Positions 48,845 to 62,180 of a stretch of 64,000 nt of DNA are shown piece after piece. The notes under the pieces were generated by a model. It had not been told where the DNA came from, searched no databases, and saw nothing but the letters and a program-made list of their open reading frames with translations. Position numbers and translations under genes: made by a program. The DNA lies in NCBI RefSeq assembly GCF_933775445.1, contig NC_065875.1, positions 9,375,001-9,439,000 on the forward strand. The letters run 5' to 3'. Source of the DNA: Argentina anserina (taxonomy: Eukaryota; Streptophyta; Magnoliopsida; Rosales; Rosaceae). Position 1 is the first letter of the stretch; every line of letters begins with the position of its first letter.

Positions 48845-51631
48845 TGTAATAACCCAAATTTTTAATACCATTTCTTTTAATTTATCAGAAATTAAGGGAA
48901 TGGTAATTTTATTAAATTCACATTTTACGCCTTTTATTTTGTCGTAGAAATTGGTTTCAACAGCCAAAGGTGTGTTATTTGATTAAGTTTATTTGACCCA
49001 AGAGTCGACTTTTAATCCGTCACTCTTTTCAGGAAACTTCCTTCACGAAAGTCGTAGAATTGGTCAATACGAATTCGTAGACGTGCAGCACGCTTTAATC
49101 GGATGTCGTATGTGGAAGTTGTTAGTAACAGAAGTTTGGTTTCCGATTTTGGAAATAGTATAAAAGGAAGGAGAGGAGATTAGAAATCAGAAAATCAGTT
49201 TTTTTTTCCCAAAATCAGCTGGGTTACTGTTCACCCGAGCACAAGTACTGTTCACCCGACCCAAAAATCTTCTCCGGCCGATTTCTCCACCATCCGACGT
49301 CGCCTCGTGTCGTGCCACCTATCAAACTGACGGGCTCGACGATCTCCATCTTTTGGGCTACGCCTTGCACTCCGGCGACAACTACACACGTTGCAGCAAC
49401 TGCCGGAAGTTTCTGCTGTCTCGGCGCCGCCTCCTCCGGCCACCATAGCTCCAGATTTTTGGGGGTTTTGCTTGTCTCAGTCCCAGCAACATTCCCACAA
49501 AAGGCATCGAGCCAAATCGAAGTGTAAGTACCCGAATCAAGAATTTCAATTTCTAAGGTCTTTGAATAGTGCCGAATTTATGTTCTTCGTCGTTTGGACT
49601 GTTAAGGCTTGGATTTAGACCTTGGTGTCAACTAGAACGTTGTTGGAAATGCTGTTTAGGTTGTGGTGGTGAAATTTGGTGATCATTGGTGGCGGTTGGT
49701 GAACAGTAACGCCGCATGAATAGTACTGTGAATAGTGATCTGTAACAGTAAATGTGAACAATGTTCTAGCAAACAGTGTTTCGGTAAAACAGTAACTGTG
49801 AACAATGGTTTACTAAAAACAGTGATTAGTAAAACATGAACAGTGTTCTGTGAACAATGTTTTTTGAATAACATTTAGCTGTGCTGAAATCGTCACCTGA
49901 TATTTTATGTATCATTTTCTAAGCATTTATCATGCTATTAAGTGACTGATGAAATGAGTGAAGAAATTACTTTCAGTGTCGTGGAGGTTGCACACAGGAA
50001 AGAAGGTGAGTAAAATCTCACTTATTTACGAATCTACCCTTGCGGAGATTCAACATTTTGCAAAATATTAAAGAACGAAATATGACATGTATATGATATA
50101 GTGGATTATATATATATCGTATAAATGGTAAATAGGTACATATATATATAGTTTGCTATATTATATACTGTTAGGATTTCGTTGTGAATATGATCACAGT
50201 TGTGACGAGAATTAGATATTAAGCCTGCGATGCGATTTGTATAAATAATGAGTAGATTATTGTACGTAGTTTTGACGTTGAGAATTGTTAAAACGTTTTG
50301 TCTTCGGACGTGTTTATGAAATATGACATGTATATGATATAATGGATTATATATATATTGTATAAATGGTAAATAGGTACATATATATATAGTTTGCTAT
50401 ATTATATACTGTTAGGATTTCGTTTGTGAAAATGATCACGGTGGTGATGAGAATTATATGTTGAGCATGTTGATGCGATTGGTACAGATAATGAGTAGAT
50501 TATTGTACGTGGTTTTAACGTTGAGAATTGTTAAATCATTTTGTCTTCGGACGTGTTTAAGAAATATGACATGTATATAATAAAGTGGATTATACATATA
50601 TTGTATAAATTGTCAATAGGTACATATATATATAGTTTGCTATATTATATACTGTTAGGATTTCGTTTTGTGAATTATGATCCACATTGGTGATGAGAAA
50701 TATATATTGAGTATGTGATGAAATTTGTACAATAATGAGTAGATTATTGTACGTGTTTATGTCTTCGGACCAGTCTTTGGATGTGTGTGGCATGTCGGAA
50801 CCTAGCCTTTGGCCGGGCGAAAGTTACGACACAGTTAGAGCTCTAGTCTGTCTGCCGGAGTACTGCATGTGAGGTAACAGATGGGTTATCGGCTCATGAG
50901 TTCTCATATTTTTGGACATCGGGTAGCGAGGAGGTTGCCCTATGTCGGACGTAAGGTAGCGAGGAGGTTTCCCTATGTCGGGCGTTGGGTAGCGAGGAGG
51001 TTGCCCAACGTCGGCGGTGTACTACGTGAGGGGTAACAGAGGTGTACCAACGTTCATTAGTACCCGTATTATAAATGCATTTGGGAAAACAGAGGGGTTA
51101 CCCATTTTCTCATGAGTACTTTCATTTTCATATTTTCGAGACAACCAGATGGGCCGTCCATTGACTCATGAGTGCATTTATATTTGTTGATTTGTGGATT
51201 GTCGTATATATTGATATGTGAGTTATATTCGTTTTATTTTACTCATACGAGCTGTAAAGCTTACCGGGTTTGTGTTTACAATCCCGGTGCACCAATTAGA
51301 TGGTGTAGGGGGTACTACTGTAGGTGTCGATTAGTGGGAATCGAAGGACAACTCTGGGGACTTGAAGTCGTTCATTATCCTGTTTGTGGTGAGGTTCTAT
51401 GGTAGATTTGTGTGAGAAGTTGTGAGGATTTATTTGTGAGTTTTGTGAGAGATTGTGTGGATTATTACATTCCCATTTTTATGTAATATTGAAATATAAA
51501 TTTGGTTTGTAATAATTGGTTTGTCTGAGTTGTATTTTGAACGCATAGATGATCCGCTGCGGCATTTAAAAAGATTTCGATCATTCAGATTGTTTAGTGT
51601 TTCACGATTTTGAAATTTTGAATTTATTACA
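48845..51631 (+). repeat. LTR3, 3' LTR of element E
   Basis: 2787 bp. It is longer than the 5' LTR because it has three instead of two copies of the ~240 bp internal repeat (starting 50077, 50318, 50561) and two segments missing from the 5' copy (about 49037-49120 and 49933-49985). It has three instead of four copies of the 33 bp repeat and a ~24 bp deletion just before the terminal TTACA. TATA box at 49159-49167. Confidence 0.9.
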
Positions 51632-51636
51632 TGAAA
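51632..51636. other. Target site duplication of element E, right copy (TGAAA)
   Basis: Matches 31307-31311; satellite resumes in register. Confidence 0.92.
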
Positions 51637-54600
51637 AGATACTCAAATTGGAATTGGAAAGATACTCAAACGATAGAAAGATACTCAGTTTGAAAGAAAC
51701 ACACGCCCACAAAGGATACACCCACATATTCAATAGAAACTCGCTCCAGAAAGCCACACATAAAGATACTTAAACGAGAATTGAAAAAATACTCAAATTT
51801 GAATTGTAAAGATACTCAAACGATAGAACGATACTCAGTTTGAAAGAAACAAATGCTCACACAGGAAACACACACAAATTCAATAGAAACTCGCATCAGA
51901 AAGTCACACATAAAGATACTCAAACGAGAATTCACAAGACACTCAAATTGGAATTGGAAAGATACTCAAACGAAAGAAAGATACTCAGTTTGAAAGAAAC
52001 ACGCGCCCACACTGGATATACCCACATATTCAATAGAAACTCGCATCAGAAAACCACACATAAAGACACTCAAACGAGAATTGAAAAGATACTCAAATTA
52101 GAATTGTAAAGATACTCAAACGGTAGAAAGATACTCAGTTTGAAATAAACACACGCCCACACTGGAAACACTCTCAAATTCAAAAGAAACTCGCATTAGA
52201 AAGCTGTACAAAAAGATACTCAAATGAGAATTCAAAAGATACTCAAATTTGAATTGGAAACATACTAACACGATAGAAATATAATCAGTTTGAAAGAAAC
52301 ACATGCCCACACTGGATACACGCACATATTTAACAGAAACTCAAATGATAATAACATACTCAGTTTGAAAGAAACACACGCCCAAACTGGAAACACTCAC
52401 AAATTTAATAGAAACTCGCACCAGAAAGTCACACATAAAGATACTAAAACGAGAATTGAAAAGATACTCAAATTGGATTTGGAAAGATACTCAACCGATA
52501 GAAAGATACTCAGTTTGAAAGAAATACACGCCCACAATAGAAAAACTCTAAAATTCAAAAGAAACTCGCATCAGAAAGCCAAACATAAAGATAATCAAAC
52601 AATAGAAAGATACTCAGTTTGAAAGAAACACACGCCCACACGGGAAACACTCTCAAATTCAATAGAAACTCGCATCACAAAGCCACACATAAAGACACTC
52701 AAACGAGAATTGAAAATATACTCAAATTGGAATTCTAAAGATACTCAAACGATAGAAAGATACTCAGTTTGAAAGAAACACACGCCCACATGGGAAACAC
52801 TCACAATTTCAATAGAAACTCGCATCAAAAAGCCACACATAAAGACACTCAAACGAGCATCGAAAAGATACTCAAATTGGAAATGTAAAGATACTCAAAT
52901 GATAGTAACATACTCAGTTGAAAGAAACACACGCCCAAACTGGAAACACTCACAAATTTAATAGAAACTCGCACCAGAAAGTCACACATAAAGATACTAA
53001 AACGAGAATTGAAAAGATACTCAAATTGGATTTGGAAAGATACTCAACCGATAGAAAGATACTCAGTTTGAAAGAAATACACGCCCACAATAGAAAAACT
53101 CTCAAAATCAAAAGAAACTCGCATCAGAAAGCCAAACATAAAGATAATCAAACAATAGAAAGATACTCAGTTTGAAAGAAACACACGCCCACACGGGAAA
53201 CACTCTCAAATTCAATAGAAACTCGCATCACAAAGCCACACATAAAGACACTCAAACGAGAATTGAAAATATACTCAAATTGGAATTGTAAAGATACTCA
53301 AACGATAGAAAGATACTCAGTTTGAAAGAAACACAAGCCCACATTGGAAACACTCACAATTTCAATAGAAACTCGCATCAAAAATTCACATATAAAGACA
53401 CTCAAACGAGCATCGAAAAGATACTCAAATTGGAAATGTAAAGATACTCAAATGATAGTAACATACTCAGTTGAAAGAAACACACGCCCAAACTGGAAAC
53501 ACTCACAAATTTAATATAAACTCGCATCAGAAAGTCACACATAAAAATATTAAAACGAGAATTAACAAGATACTCAAATTGGATTTGGAAAGATACTCAA
53601 AGGAAAGAAAGATACTCAGTTTAAAAGAAACACACGCCCACACGGGAAACATTCACAAATTCAATAGAAATTCGCATCACAAAGCCACACATAACGACAC
53701 TCAAACGAGAATTGAAAAAATAATTAAATTGGAATTGTAAAGATATTCAAACGATAGAAAGATACTCAGTTTGAAAGAAAGACACGCCCACACTGGAAAC
53801 AGTCTCAAATTCATTAGAAACATGCATAATAAAACCATACAGAAAGATACTCAAACGAGAATTGAAAAGATACTCAAATTGGACATGGAAAGATACTAAA
53901 ACGATAGAAAGACACTCAGTTTGAAAGAAACACACGCCCACACTGTAAACACTCTCAATTTCAATAAAAACTCGCATCAGAAAAGCCGTACAGAAAGATA
54001 CTCAAACGAGAATTGAAAAGATACGCAAATTGGAATTGTAAAGATACTAAAACGATAGAAAGATACTCAGTTTGAAAGAAACACACGCCCACACTGTAAA
54101 CACTCTCAAGTTCAATAAAAACTCGTTTCAGAAAAGCCGTACAGAAAGATACTCAAACGAGAATTGAAAAGATACGCAAATTGGAATTGTAAAGATACTC
54201 AAACGATAGAAAGATACTCAGTTTGAAAAAAACACACGCCCACACGGGAAACACTCACAAATCCAATAGAAACTCGCATCAGAAAGTCACATATAAAAAT
54301 ATTCAAACGAGAATTGACAAGACACTCAAATTGGAATTGGAAAGATACTCAAATGATAGAAAGATACTCAGTTTGAAAGAAACACACGGCCACACTGGAA
54401 ACACTCTCAAATTCAAAAGAAACTCGCATTAAAAAGCCGTACCGAAAGATACTCAAACGAGAATTGAAAATATACTCAAATTAGAATTGGAAACATACTC
54501 AAACGATTGAAAGATACTCCGTTTGAAAGAAACACACGCCCACACTGGATACACCCACATACTCAATAGAAACTCGCATCAGAATACAACACATAAAGAC

Positions 54601-57600
54601 ACTCAAACGAGAATCGAAAAGATACTCAAATTGGAACTGGAAAGATACTCAAACGATAGAAAGATACTCAGTTTGAAAGAAACACACGCCCACATGGGAA
54701 ACACTCACAATTTCAATAGAAACTCGCATCAAAAAGCCACACATAAAGACACTCAAACGAGCATCGAAAAGATACTCAAATTGGATTTGGAAAGATACTC
54801 AACCGATAGAAAGATACTCAGTTTGAAAGAAATACACGCCCACAATAGAAAAACTCTCAAAATCAAAAGAAACTCGCATCAGAAAGCCAAACATAAAGAT
54901 AATCAAACAATAGAAAGATACTCAGTTTGAAAGAAACACACGCCCACACGGGAAACACTCTCAAATTCAATAGAAACTCGCATCACAAAGCCACACATGA
55001 AGACACTCAAACGAGAATTGAAAATATACTCAAATTGGAATTGTAAAGATACTCAAACGATAGAAAGATACTCAGTTTGAAAGAAACACACGCCCACATG
55101 GGAAACACTCACAATTTCAATAGAAACTCGCATCAAAAAGCCACACATAAAGACACTCAAACGAGCATCGAAAAGATACTCAAATTGGATTTGGAAAGAT
55201 ACTCAACCGATAGAAAGAAACTCAGTTTGAAAGAAATACACGCCCACAATAGAAAAACTCTCAAAATCAAAAGAAACTCGCATCAGAAAGCCAAACATAA
55301 AGATAATCAAACAATAGAAAGATACTCAGTTTGAAAGAAACACACGCCCACACGGGAAACACTCTCAAATTCAATAGAAACTCGCATCACAAAGCCACAC
55401 ATGAAGACACTCAAACGAGAATTGAAAATATACTCAAATTGGAATTGTAAAGATACTCAAACGATAGAAAGATACTCAGTTTGAAAGAAACACACGCCCA
55501 CATGGGAAACACTCACAATTTCAATAGAAACTCGCATCAAAAAGCCACACATAAAGACACTCAAACGAGCATCGAAAAGATACTCAAATTGGAAATGTAA
55601 AGATACTCAAATGATAGTAACATACTCAGTTGAAAGAAACACACGCCCAAACTGGAAACACTCACAAATTTAATAGAAACTCGCATCAGAAAGTCACACA
55701 TAAAAATATTAAAACGAGAATTAACAAGATACTCAAATTGGATTTGGAAAGATACTCAAAGGAAAGAAAGATACTCAGTTTAAAAGAAACACACGCCCAC
55801 ACTGGAAACATTCACAAATTCAATAGAAATTCGCATCACAAAGCCACACATAACGACACTCAAACGAGAATTGAAAAAATAATTAAATTGGAATTGTAAA
55901 GATATTCAAACGATAGAAAGATACTCAGTTTGAAAGAAAGACACGCCCACACTGGAAACACTCTCAAATTCATTAGAAACATGCATAATAAAACCATACA
56001 GAAAGATACTCAAACGAGAATTGAAAAGATACTCAAATTGGACATGGAAAGATACTAAAACGATAGAAAGATACTCAGTTTGAAAGAAACACACGCCCAC
56101 ACTGTAAACACTCTCAATTTCAATAAAAACTCGCATCAGAAAAGCCGTACAGAAAGATACTCAAACGAGAATTGAAAAGATACGCAAATTGGAATTGTAA
56201 AGATACTAAAACGATAGAAAGATACTCAGTTTGAAAGAAACACACGCCCACACTGTAAACACTCTCAAGTTCAATAAAAACTCGTTTCAGAAAAGCCGTA
56301 CAGAAAGATACTCAAACGAGAATTGAAAAGATACGCAAATTGGAATTGTAAAGATACTCAAACGATAGAAAGATACTCAGTTTGAAAAAAACACACGCCC
56401 ACACGGGAAACACTCACAAATCCAATAGAAACTCACATCAGAAAGTCACATATAAAAATATTCAAACGAGAATTGACAAGACACTCAAATTGGAATTGGA
56501 AAGATACTCAAATGATAGAAAGATACTCAGTTTGAAAGAAACACACGCCCACACTGGATACACTCAAAGGAAAGAAAGATACTCAGTTTAAAAGAAACAC
56601 ACGCCCACACGGGAAACATTCACAAATTCAATAGAAATTCGCATCACAAAGCCACACATAACGACACTCAAACGAGAATTGAAAAAATAATTAAATTGGA
56701 ATTGTAAAGATATTCAAACGATAGAAAGATACTCAGTTTGAAAGAAAGACACGCCCACACTGGAAACAGTCTCAAATTCATTAGAAACATGCATAATAAA
56801 ACCATACAGAAAGATACTCAAACGAGAATTGAAAAGATACTCAAATTGGACATGGAAAGATACTAAAACGATAGAAAGAGACTCAGTTTGAAAGAAACAC
56901 ACGCCCACACTGTAAACACTCTCAATTTCAATAAAAACTCGCATCAGAAAAGCCTAACAGAAAGATACTCAAACGAGAATTGAAAAGATACGCAAATTGG
57001 AATTGTAAAGATACTAAAACAATAGAAAGATACTCAGTTTGAAAGAAACACACGCCCACACTGTAAACACTCTCAAGTTCAATAAAAACTCGTTTCAGAA
57101 AAGCCGTACAGAAAGATACTCAAACGAGAATTGAAAAGATACGCAAATTGGAATTGTAAAGATACTCAAACGATAGAAAGATACTCAGTTTGAAAAAAAC
57201 ACACGCCCACACGGGAAACACTCACAAATCCAATAGAAACTCGCATCAGAAAGTCACATATAAAAATATTCAAACGAGAATTGACAAGACACTCAAATTG
57301 GAATTGGAAAGATACTCAAATGATAGAAAGATACTCAGTTTGAAAGAAACACATGCCCACACTGGAAACACTCTCAAATTCAATAGAAACTCACATCAGA
57401 AGGCCGTACAGAAAGATACTCAAACGAGAATTGAAAAGATACTCAAATTGGAATTGGAAAAATACCCAAACGCTAGAAAGATACTCAGTTTGAAGATACA
57501 CAAGCTCGCACTCGAAACACTCTCAAATTCAATAGCAACTCGCATCAGAAAGCCACACAGAAAGAGAGTCAAACGAGAATTGAAAAGATACTGAAATTGG

Positions 57601-59256
57601 AATTGGAAAGATACTCAAACGATAGAAAGATACTCAGTTTGAAGGAAATACACGCCGAAACTGGAAACACTCTCAAATTCAATAGCAACTCGCATCAGAA
57701 ATAAAAAACACAGAACGATAGTCAAACGAGAATTGAAGAGATACTCAAATTGGACTTGGAAAGATACTTAAACGATAGAAAGAAACACACGCCCACTCTT
57801 CAAACTCTCTCAAATTCAATCGAAACTCGCATCAGAAAGCCGTACAGAAAGATACTTAAATGAGAATTGAAAAGATACTCAAATTGGACTTGGAAAGATA
57901 CTCAACCAATAGAAAGATACTCAGTTTGAAAGAAACACACGCCCGCACTGAAAACACTCTCAAATTAAATAGAACCTCGCATCAGAAATCCGTACAGAAA
58001 GATACTCAAACAGGAATTGAAAATATACTGGCATTGGACTTGGAAAGATACCCAAACGATAGAAAGATACTCAGTTTGAAAGACACACGACCACACAGGA
58101 AACACTCTCAAATCCAATAGAAACTCGCATCAGAAAGAAACACAGAATGATAGTCAAACGAGAATTGAAGAGATACTCAAATTGGACTTGGAAAGATCCT
58201 CAAGCAATAGAAAGATACTCATTTTGAAAGAAACACACGCCCGCACTGGAAACACTCTCAAATTAAACAGAAACTCGCATCAGAAAGCCGTACAGAAAGA
58301 TACTCAAACGAGAATTCAAAAGATACTCAAATTGGAATTGGAAAGATACTCAAACGATAGAAAGATACTTAGTTTGAAAGAAACACACGCCCGCACTGGA
58401 AACACTTTCAAATTCAATAGAAACTCGCATCAGAAATCTGCACAGAAAGATACTTAAACGAGAATTGAAAAGATACTCAAAGTGGAATTGCAAAGATACT
58501 CAAACGATACAAAGATACTCAGTTTGGAAAAAACACACGTTCACACTGGAAACACTCTCAAATTCGATAGAAACTCGCATCAGAAAGCCGTACAGAAAGA
58601 TACTCAAACGAGAATTGAAAAGATACTCAAATTGGAATTGGATAGATACTCAAACGATAGAAAGATACTCAGTTTGAAGAAACACACGCCCACACTGCAA
58701 ACACTCTCAAATTCAATAGAAACTCGCATCAGAAAGCCGTACAGAATGATACTCAAATGAGAATTGAAAAGATACTCAAATTGGACTTGGAAAGATACTC
58801 AAACAATAGAAAGATACTCAGTTTGAAAAAAACACACGCCCACACTGGAAACACTCTCAAATTAAATAGAAACTCGCATCAGAAAGCTGTACAGAAATAT
58901 ACTGAAACGAGAATTGAAAAGATACTCAAATTGGAATTGAAAAGATACTTAAACGATAGAAAGATACTCAGTTTGAAAGAAATACCGCCCGCACTAGAAA
59001 AATTCACAAATTCAATAGAAACTCGCATCAGAAAGCTGTACAGTACTTAAACGAGAATTGAAAAGATACAGAAAGTGGAATTGCAAATATACTCAAACGA
59101 TAGAAAGATACTCAGTTTGAAAAAAACACACGTCCACAATGGAAACACTCTTGAATCCAAGAGAAACTCGCATCAGAAAGAAACACAGAATGATAGTTAA
59201 ACGAGAATTGAAGAGATACTCAAATTAGACTTTTAAAGATACTCAAACGATAGAAA
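51637..59256 (+). repeat. 150 bp tandem satellite, right block (about 50 monomers) with higher-order repeats
   Basis: Same monomer as 26146-31311 and originally continuous with it. Nearly identical multi-monomer blocks recur: spacing 553 bp (52368, 52921, 53474), 404 bp (54691, 55095, 55499), 2159 bp (53471 to 55630; 54223 to 56382) and 808 bp (55906 to 56714; 56382 to 57190). From about 57400 the monomers are more uniform in length and closer to the basic consensus. Frame-open ORFs of 70-135 codons arise from the 150 bp period. The block is cut by element F at 59257. Confidence 0.92.
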
Positions 59257-60820
59257 TGATAGGAGCACAAAGTGTGACGTTCTTAATGTATATATGCCCT
59301 ATTCTTATGCTTTGTTACTTCTTATTTAGTTGTTTTAGGTTCATATTTGATACATGTATGTTCTAGGTAGAGCTATTTCGATTTTAGATGATTTGATGAT
59401 GAAATTGTGCTAAGTGTTAGAACTCCTGATTGAGCTAGGATTCCTTACTCGACTAGGACTCTACTTTCCTATTTTCATTCTTTCCTATTCCTTAATCGAC
59501 GATTTCTTTTCAGGAAAGACAAATCATATTTGGAAAGAAAGGAGAGTTGCCGAGTTGCATTCCTAGTTGAACAAGGAAATCATATTCGAGTTGAACAAGG
59601 AGAAGAGGAGGCCGGCCTAGCTACTCCTAGTTGGACCAAGAGATTGCCGAGCTGCCCTTTAGAGATTTCCCTATTGGACTTGGTTTCCTACATCAAGATG
59701 GATATGGAGTACATAAATCAAATCCATAACAAAGAGGATTTCAGTTTCCCAATTGGATTCTATTTCCTTTTAGCACGCAAGAAGGCTTCCTACACCTCTA
59801 TATATAGAGGCCGGCCTCTCCATTCAGCAAGATCATCAGCCCTACACACAAACACAGCCATAAGCTCTGCCGAATTCATCCTTCACCATTCCAAGAAATC
59901 CTAAAACCGATTCCATCATTCCCCACCTATCAATAGCCTTTCAAACACGCTTGTGAAGGAGGTTTCATCCATAGAAGTCTTGGCTACACTTGTGGATTGC
60001 TTGATTTATAAAGTGTAACCATGATTCACTCTTGTTTAATTGCGGTTTTTGTTTTGTTCTTGTTCATGGATGAAGTTGCGATTTGTTTAGAGTAGTCTTG
60101 TATCAATTTTGTCTATGAAATAGCTACTTGATTCAATTTATATAGATGATTCGAAAATTGTTTTGGTTTTATGAATTTCTGTTTTTGGTTTCTGCCGAAT
60201 GTATGTATGATCAATTTTCGATATCTATGTGTTATGACTATGCTTGTAGCATGATATTTAGGTTGTTGGATTAAAGACTTATGCTAAGAACATGTTTATT
60301 CTTGTTTATGTGATTTTCGAATTGCATGGTTGTTGGTTAAGTAAGTGACATACTTGATAAATTCAATGTGCATGACTTTGGGATTACAGGATTAAGATGA
60401 ACATGTTAGAATTTCGATTATGGCTGCTTGGTTTTGATCGAATGTGTTAAGTGTCTATGTGTTTAGGTTACTGCTTAGAACCCTAAATGCATGATCCATC
60501 CATGGTTGCTCAATGTATGTCTCGGCATGATACTAAGAATGGACATAGACTTGGTTCGATTCCCTCTATGTGATTTGTTTTGGTGATTGTTTATGTGTTG
60601 GTTGGTTGATCACATGTATATATTAGTTTAGGTTTTATTTACTGTTTTTATGATTCAATCCAAAATCTATCTCAAACCTTAAAACCTTTATGAATTCGTG
60701 TAAGTATTGTGATCCTAAGCCCTGGCTGGATCCCCGGTTTGTGAACGATACCCTCTTGCTTTATACTACTATGATGTGTTCAGGGTTAAATATTGATGTC
60801 GAGTAATCGAGCACTCATCA
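59257..60820 (+). repeat. LTR1, 5' LTR of element F
   Basis: 1564 bp, TGATAGGAGCACAAAGTGTG to GCACTCATCA; the same family as the LTRs of A, C and D. TATA box at 59799-59806. The 124-codon ORF at 59530 crosses the TATA region, and its reading is shorter or broken in the sister LTRs, so it is not taken as a gene. Confidence 0.92.
59799..59806 (+). promoter_or_regulatory. TATA box of element F 5' LTR
   Basis: TATATATA in CCTCTATATATAGAGGCCGG, as in C and D. Confidence 0.75.
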
Positions 60821-60822
60821 AA

Positions 60823-60842
60823 TGGCGCCGTTGCCGGGGATC
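60823..60842 (+). other. Primer binding site, tRNA-Asp type (element F)
   Basis: TGGCGCCGTTGCCGGGGATC, perfect 20-base complement of the tRNA-Asp 3' end, two bases after the LTR. Confidence 0.92.
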
Positions 60843-61542
60843 CATTAGAGATGGATCCCTAACTTTTAATGCGAATTCATTGTTCATATTGTACATTTGT
60901 ATATTCTTATCTTATTTTCTTGTAACGTTTAGTAATTTTATCTTCGGTTGTTGTTTTGGTGCTTGAGTGAATGATTGTTGTAGGTTGTAAATCGAACGAA
61001 ATAGGTAAATTCCCTTTTGTTAATATTAGCCTTAACACTTCATGCTAGCTCTCGAGTTTGCATGAGGTCGAGGGCGGCTTTTATTAACACTTGGAGATTT
61101 GTCTAACACTCAAGTTTGTTTCTAGCTGAGTAAGGGGCACGCTATTTCATTACCCTGGTGCATGGGACCAAAATTGGATCTCAGAGAACTATTGACTGAC
61201 ATACATCTCGGTGATGGAGTCGATAGAGGGCTTGCCCTCCGTAGTTCAACAAATGAGTCCTACCATGTTCACTATCTCTGACTTAGCTATCCGGCCTTCT
61301 GAAACAACGATTCAAACTTGTGTCTAGGCATCCATACTTAGGTCGCACGTCCACCTTGGTTTACAACTTAGCATCAATCGATCATTCAATCGTTTGAATG
61401 ACAACTTAAGAATGTAGAAGCATGAAATCGATTGAAAGACTTTTGTAAAAACTTTTTGAACGAAATCTTGTATTTTTCTTGTATGATTTTTTGTATTCTT
61501 TTATACGAAGAGTGAGAGAGTTCGATAATCTCATGCCATCAC
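60843..61542 (+). other. Element F leader
   Basis: It follows the C/D leader to about 61380, including the CTCGAG and GGTCGAGGGCGGC block at about 61045-61080, then diverges. No gene is seen. Confidence 0.75.
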
Positions 61543-61730
61543 CAAAGAAGGCCGTGCCTTCCAAAGACAAGGATGCCGTATCCTTGTCCCAAATTGATCA
61601 TGCCGTGCATGATAAGGTAAGTTTTCTAACTCATGTGGATTAGTTTCAACTAATGTTCTTGCTTGTGTGTAAATTTCTCAAGAGGTTGAAGCTACCACCG
61701 ATTCTTAGTGGATCCATGGAGTAGATTAAA
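61543..61730 (+). pseudogene. Element F remnant of ancestral gag-protease linker
   Basis: AAGAAGGCCGTGCCTTCCAA, GATCATGCCGTGCATGA and TTAGTTTCAACTAATG match C's gag linker at about 15486-15660, and GAAGCTACCACC with GGATCCATGGAGT matches about 15889-15921. So a small internally deleted piece of the autonomous coding region is left between leader and the new ORF. It is untranslatable (stops in all frames). Confidence 0.7.
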
Positions 61731-62180
61731 GTGATGACAAGATCAATTCCTAGTTGGATTAGGAGAGGAGTGGCCATGACACTCGTAGTCGAACAAGGAA
61801 AACGTGCGTGTGTCATCAAGAAGGAGATTCCCATCCGGATTGGGATTTCCAAAGTAGAGGGAGAGATGGATTCCTAGGTGAGTTAGGAAAGGGAAGTTGC
61901 TGTGAAAAGAAGTCATAGTTAAAGTAGGAAAAGCCCATGCCGTGTGCCATGAATGAACAAGTCCCATTCGGACTTGGATTCCAAGTGGGAGTGGGAGAAG
62001 GTTTCTATGTCCTTGTAGGTTTCTTTCTAGCTCATGGAAAAGGATTAGGATTGCTGTATATATAGAGAGCACGGGTTCATAATTATTCATTCTTTTTCCA
62101 ACCATTCACAAGTTCATAAGAAAGAGAGGAAGCTACCACATTCGATTCACTCAATTCACAAGAAGATTTTCAAGTGTGCA
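61731..62180 (+). promoter_or_regulatory. Region with internal TATA box upstream of the element F gag-like ORF
   Basis: TATATATAG at 62057-62065 lies 124 bp before the ATG at 62181. The context GTATATATAGAGAGCACGGG resembles the LTR promoter block (CTATATATAGAGGCTCGG), and the upstream sequence has LTR-like phrases (GTCGAACAAGGAAA, ATTCGGACTTGGATT). It may be a piece of a related LTR or the ORF's own promoter. Whether it works is not visible from sequence. Confidence 0.5.

Larger units (their letters stand above)
31312..51631 (+). mobile_element. Chromovirus-like (Tekay/Del-like) LTR retrotransposon E, decayed, split by element D
   Basis: Both LTRs start TGTAATAACCC and end TTACA, the 5' copy 2475 bp and the 3' copy 2787 bp. 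An initiator-Met tRNA primer site at 33789 and a polypurine tract at 48832-48844 are in place. The coding region is 45455-48831 plus the gag start before 34178; it is badly decayed. The long LTRs, iMet primer site, GRGR-rich Gag start and DVI.-IDWLS protease end fit the Tekay/Del group of chromoviruses. A chromodomain could not be read, so the subgroup is provisional. Confidence 0.85.

Noticed and set aside
54523..54930. The 135-codon satellite ORF as a repetitive protein
   Set aside because: It is the longest of the same kind, made of two and a half monomers; no promoter or conserved boundary.
26146..59256. Repeat array as a CRISPR array
   Set aside because: Period about 150 bp with no constant-repeat/unique-spacer layout, in a plant genome with LTR elements.
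59530..59904. 124-codon ORF in the F LTR, with versions in C (11814, 22974) and D (35275, 44975)
   Set aside because: It lies in U3 and crosses the TATA box. Length and C-terminus differ in each LTR, as expected for non-coding DNA.
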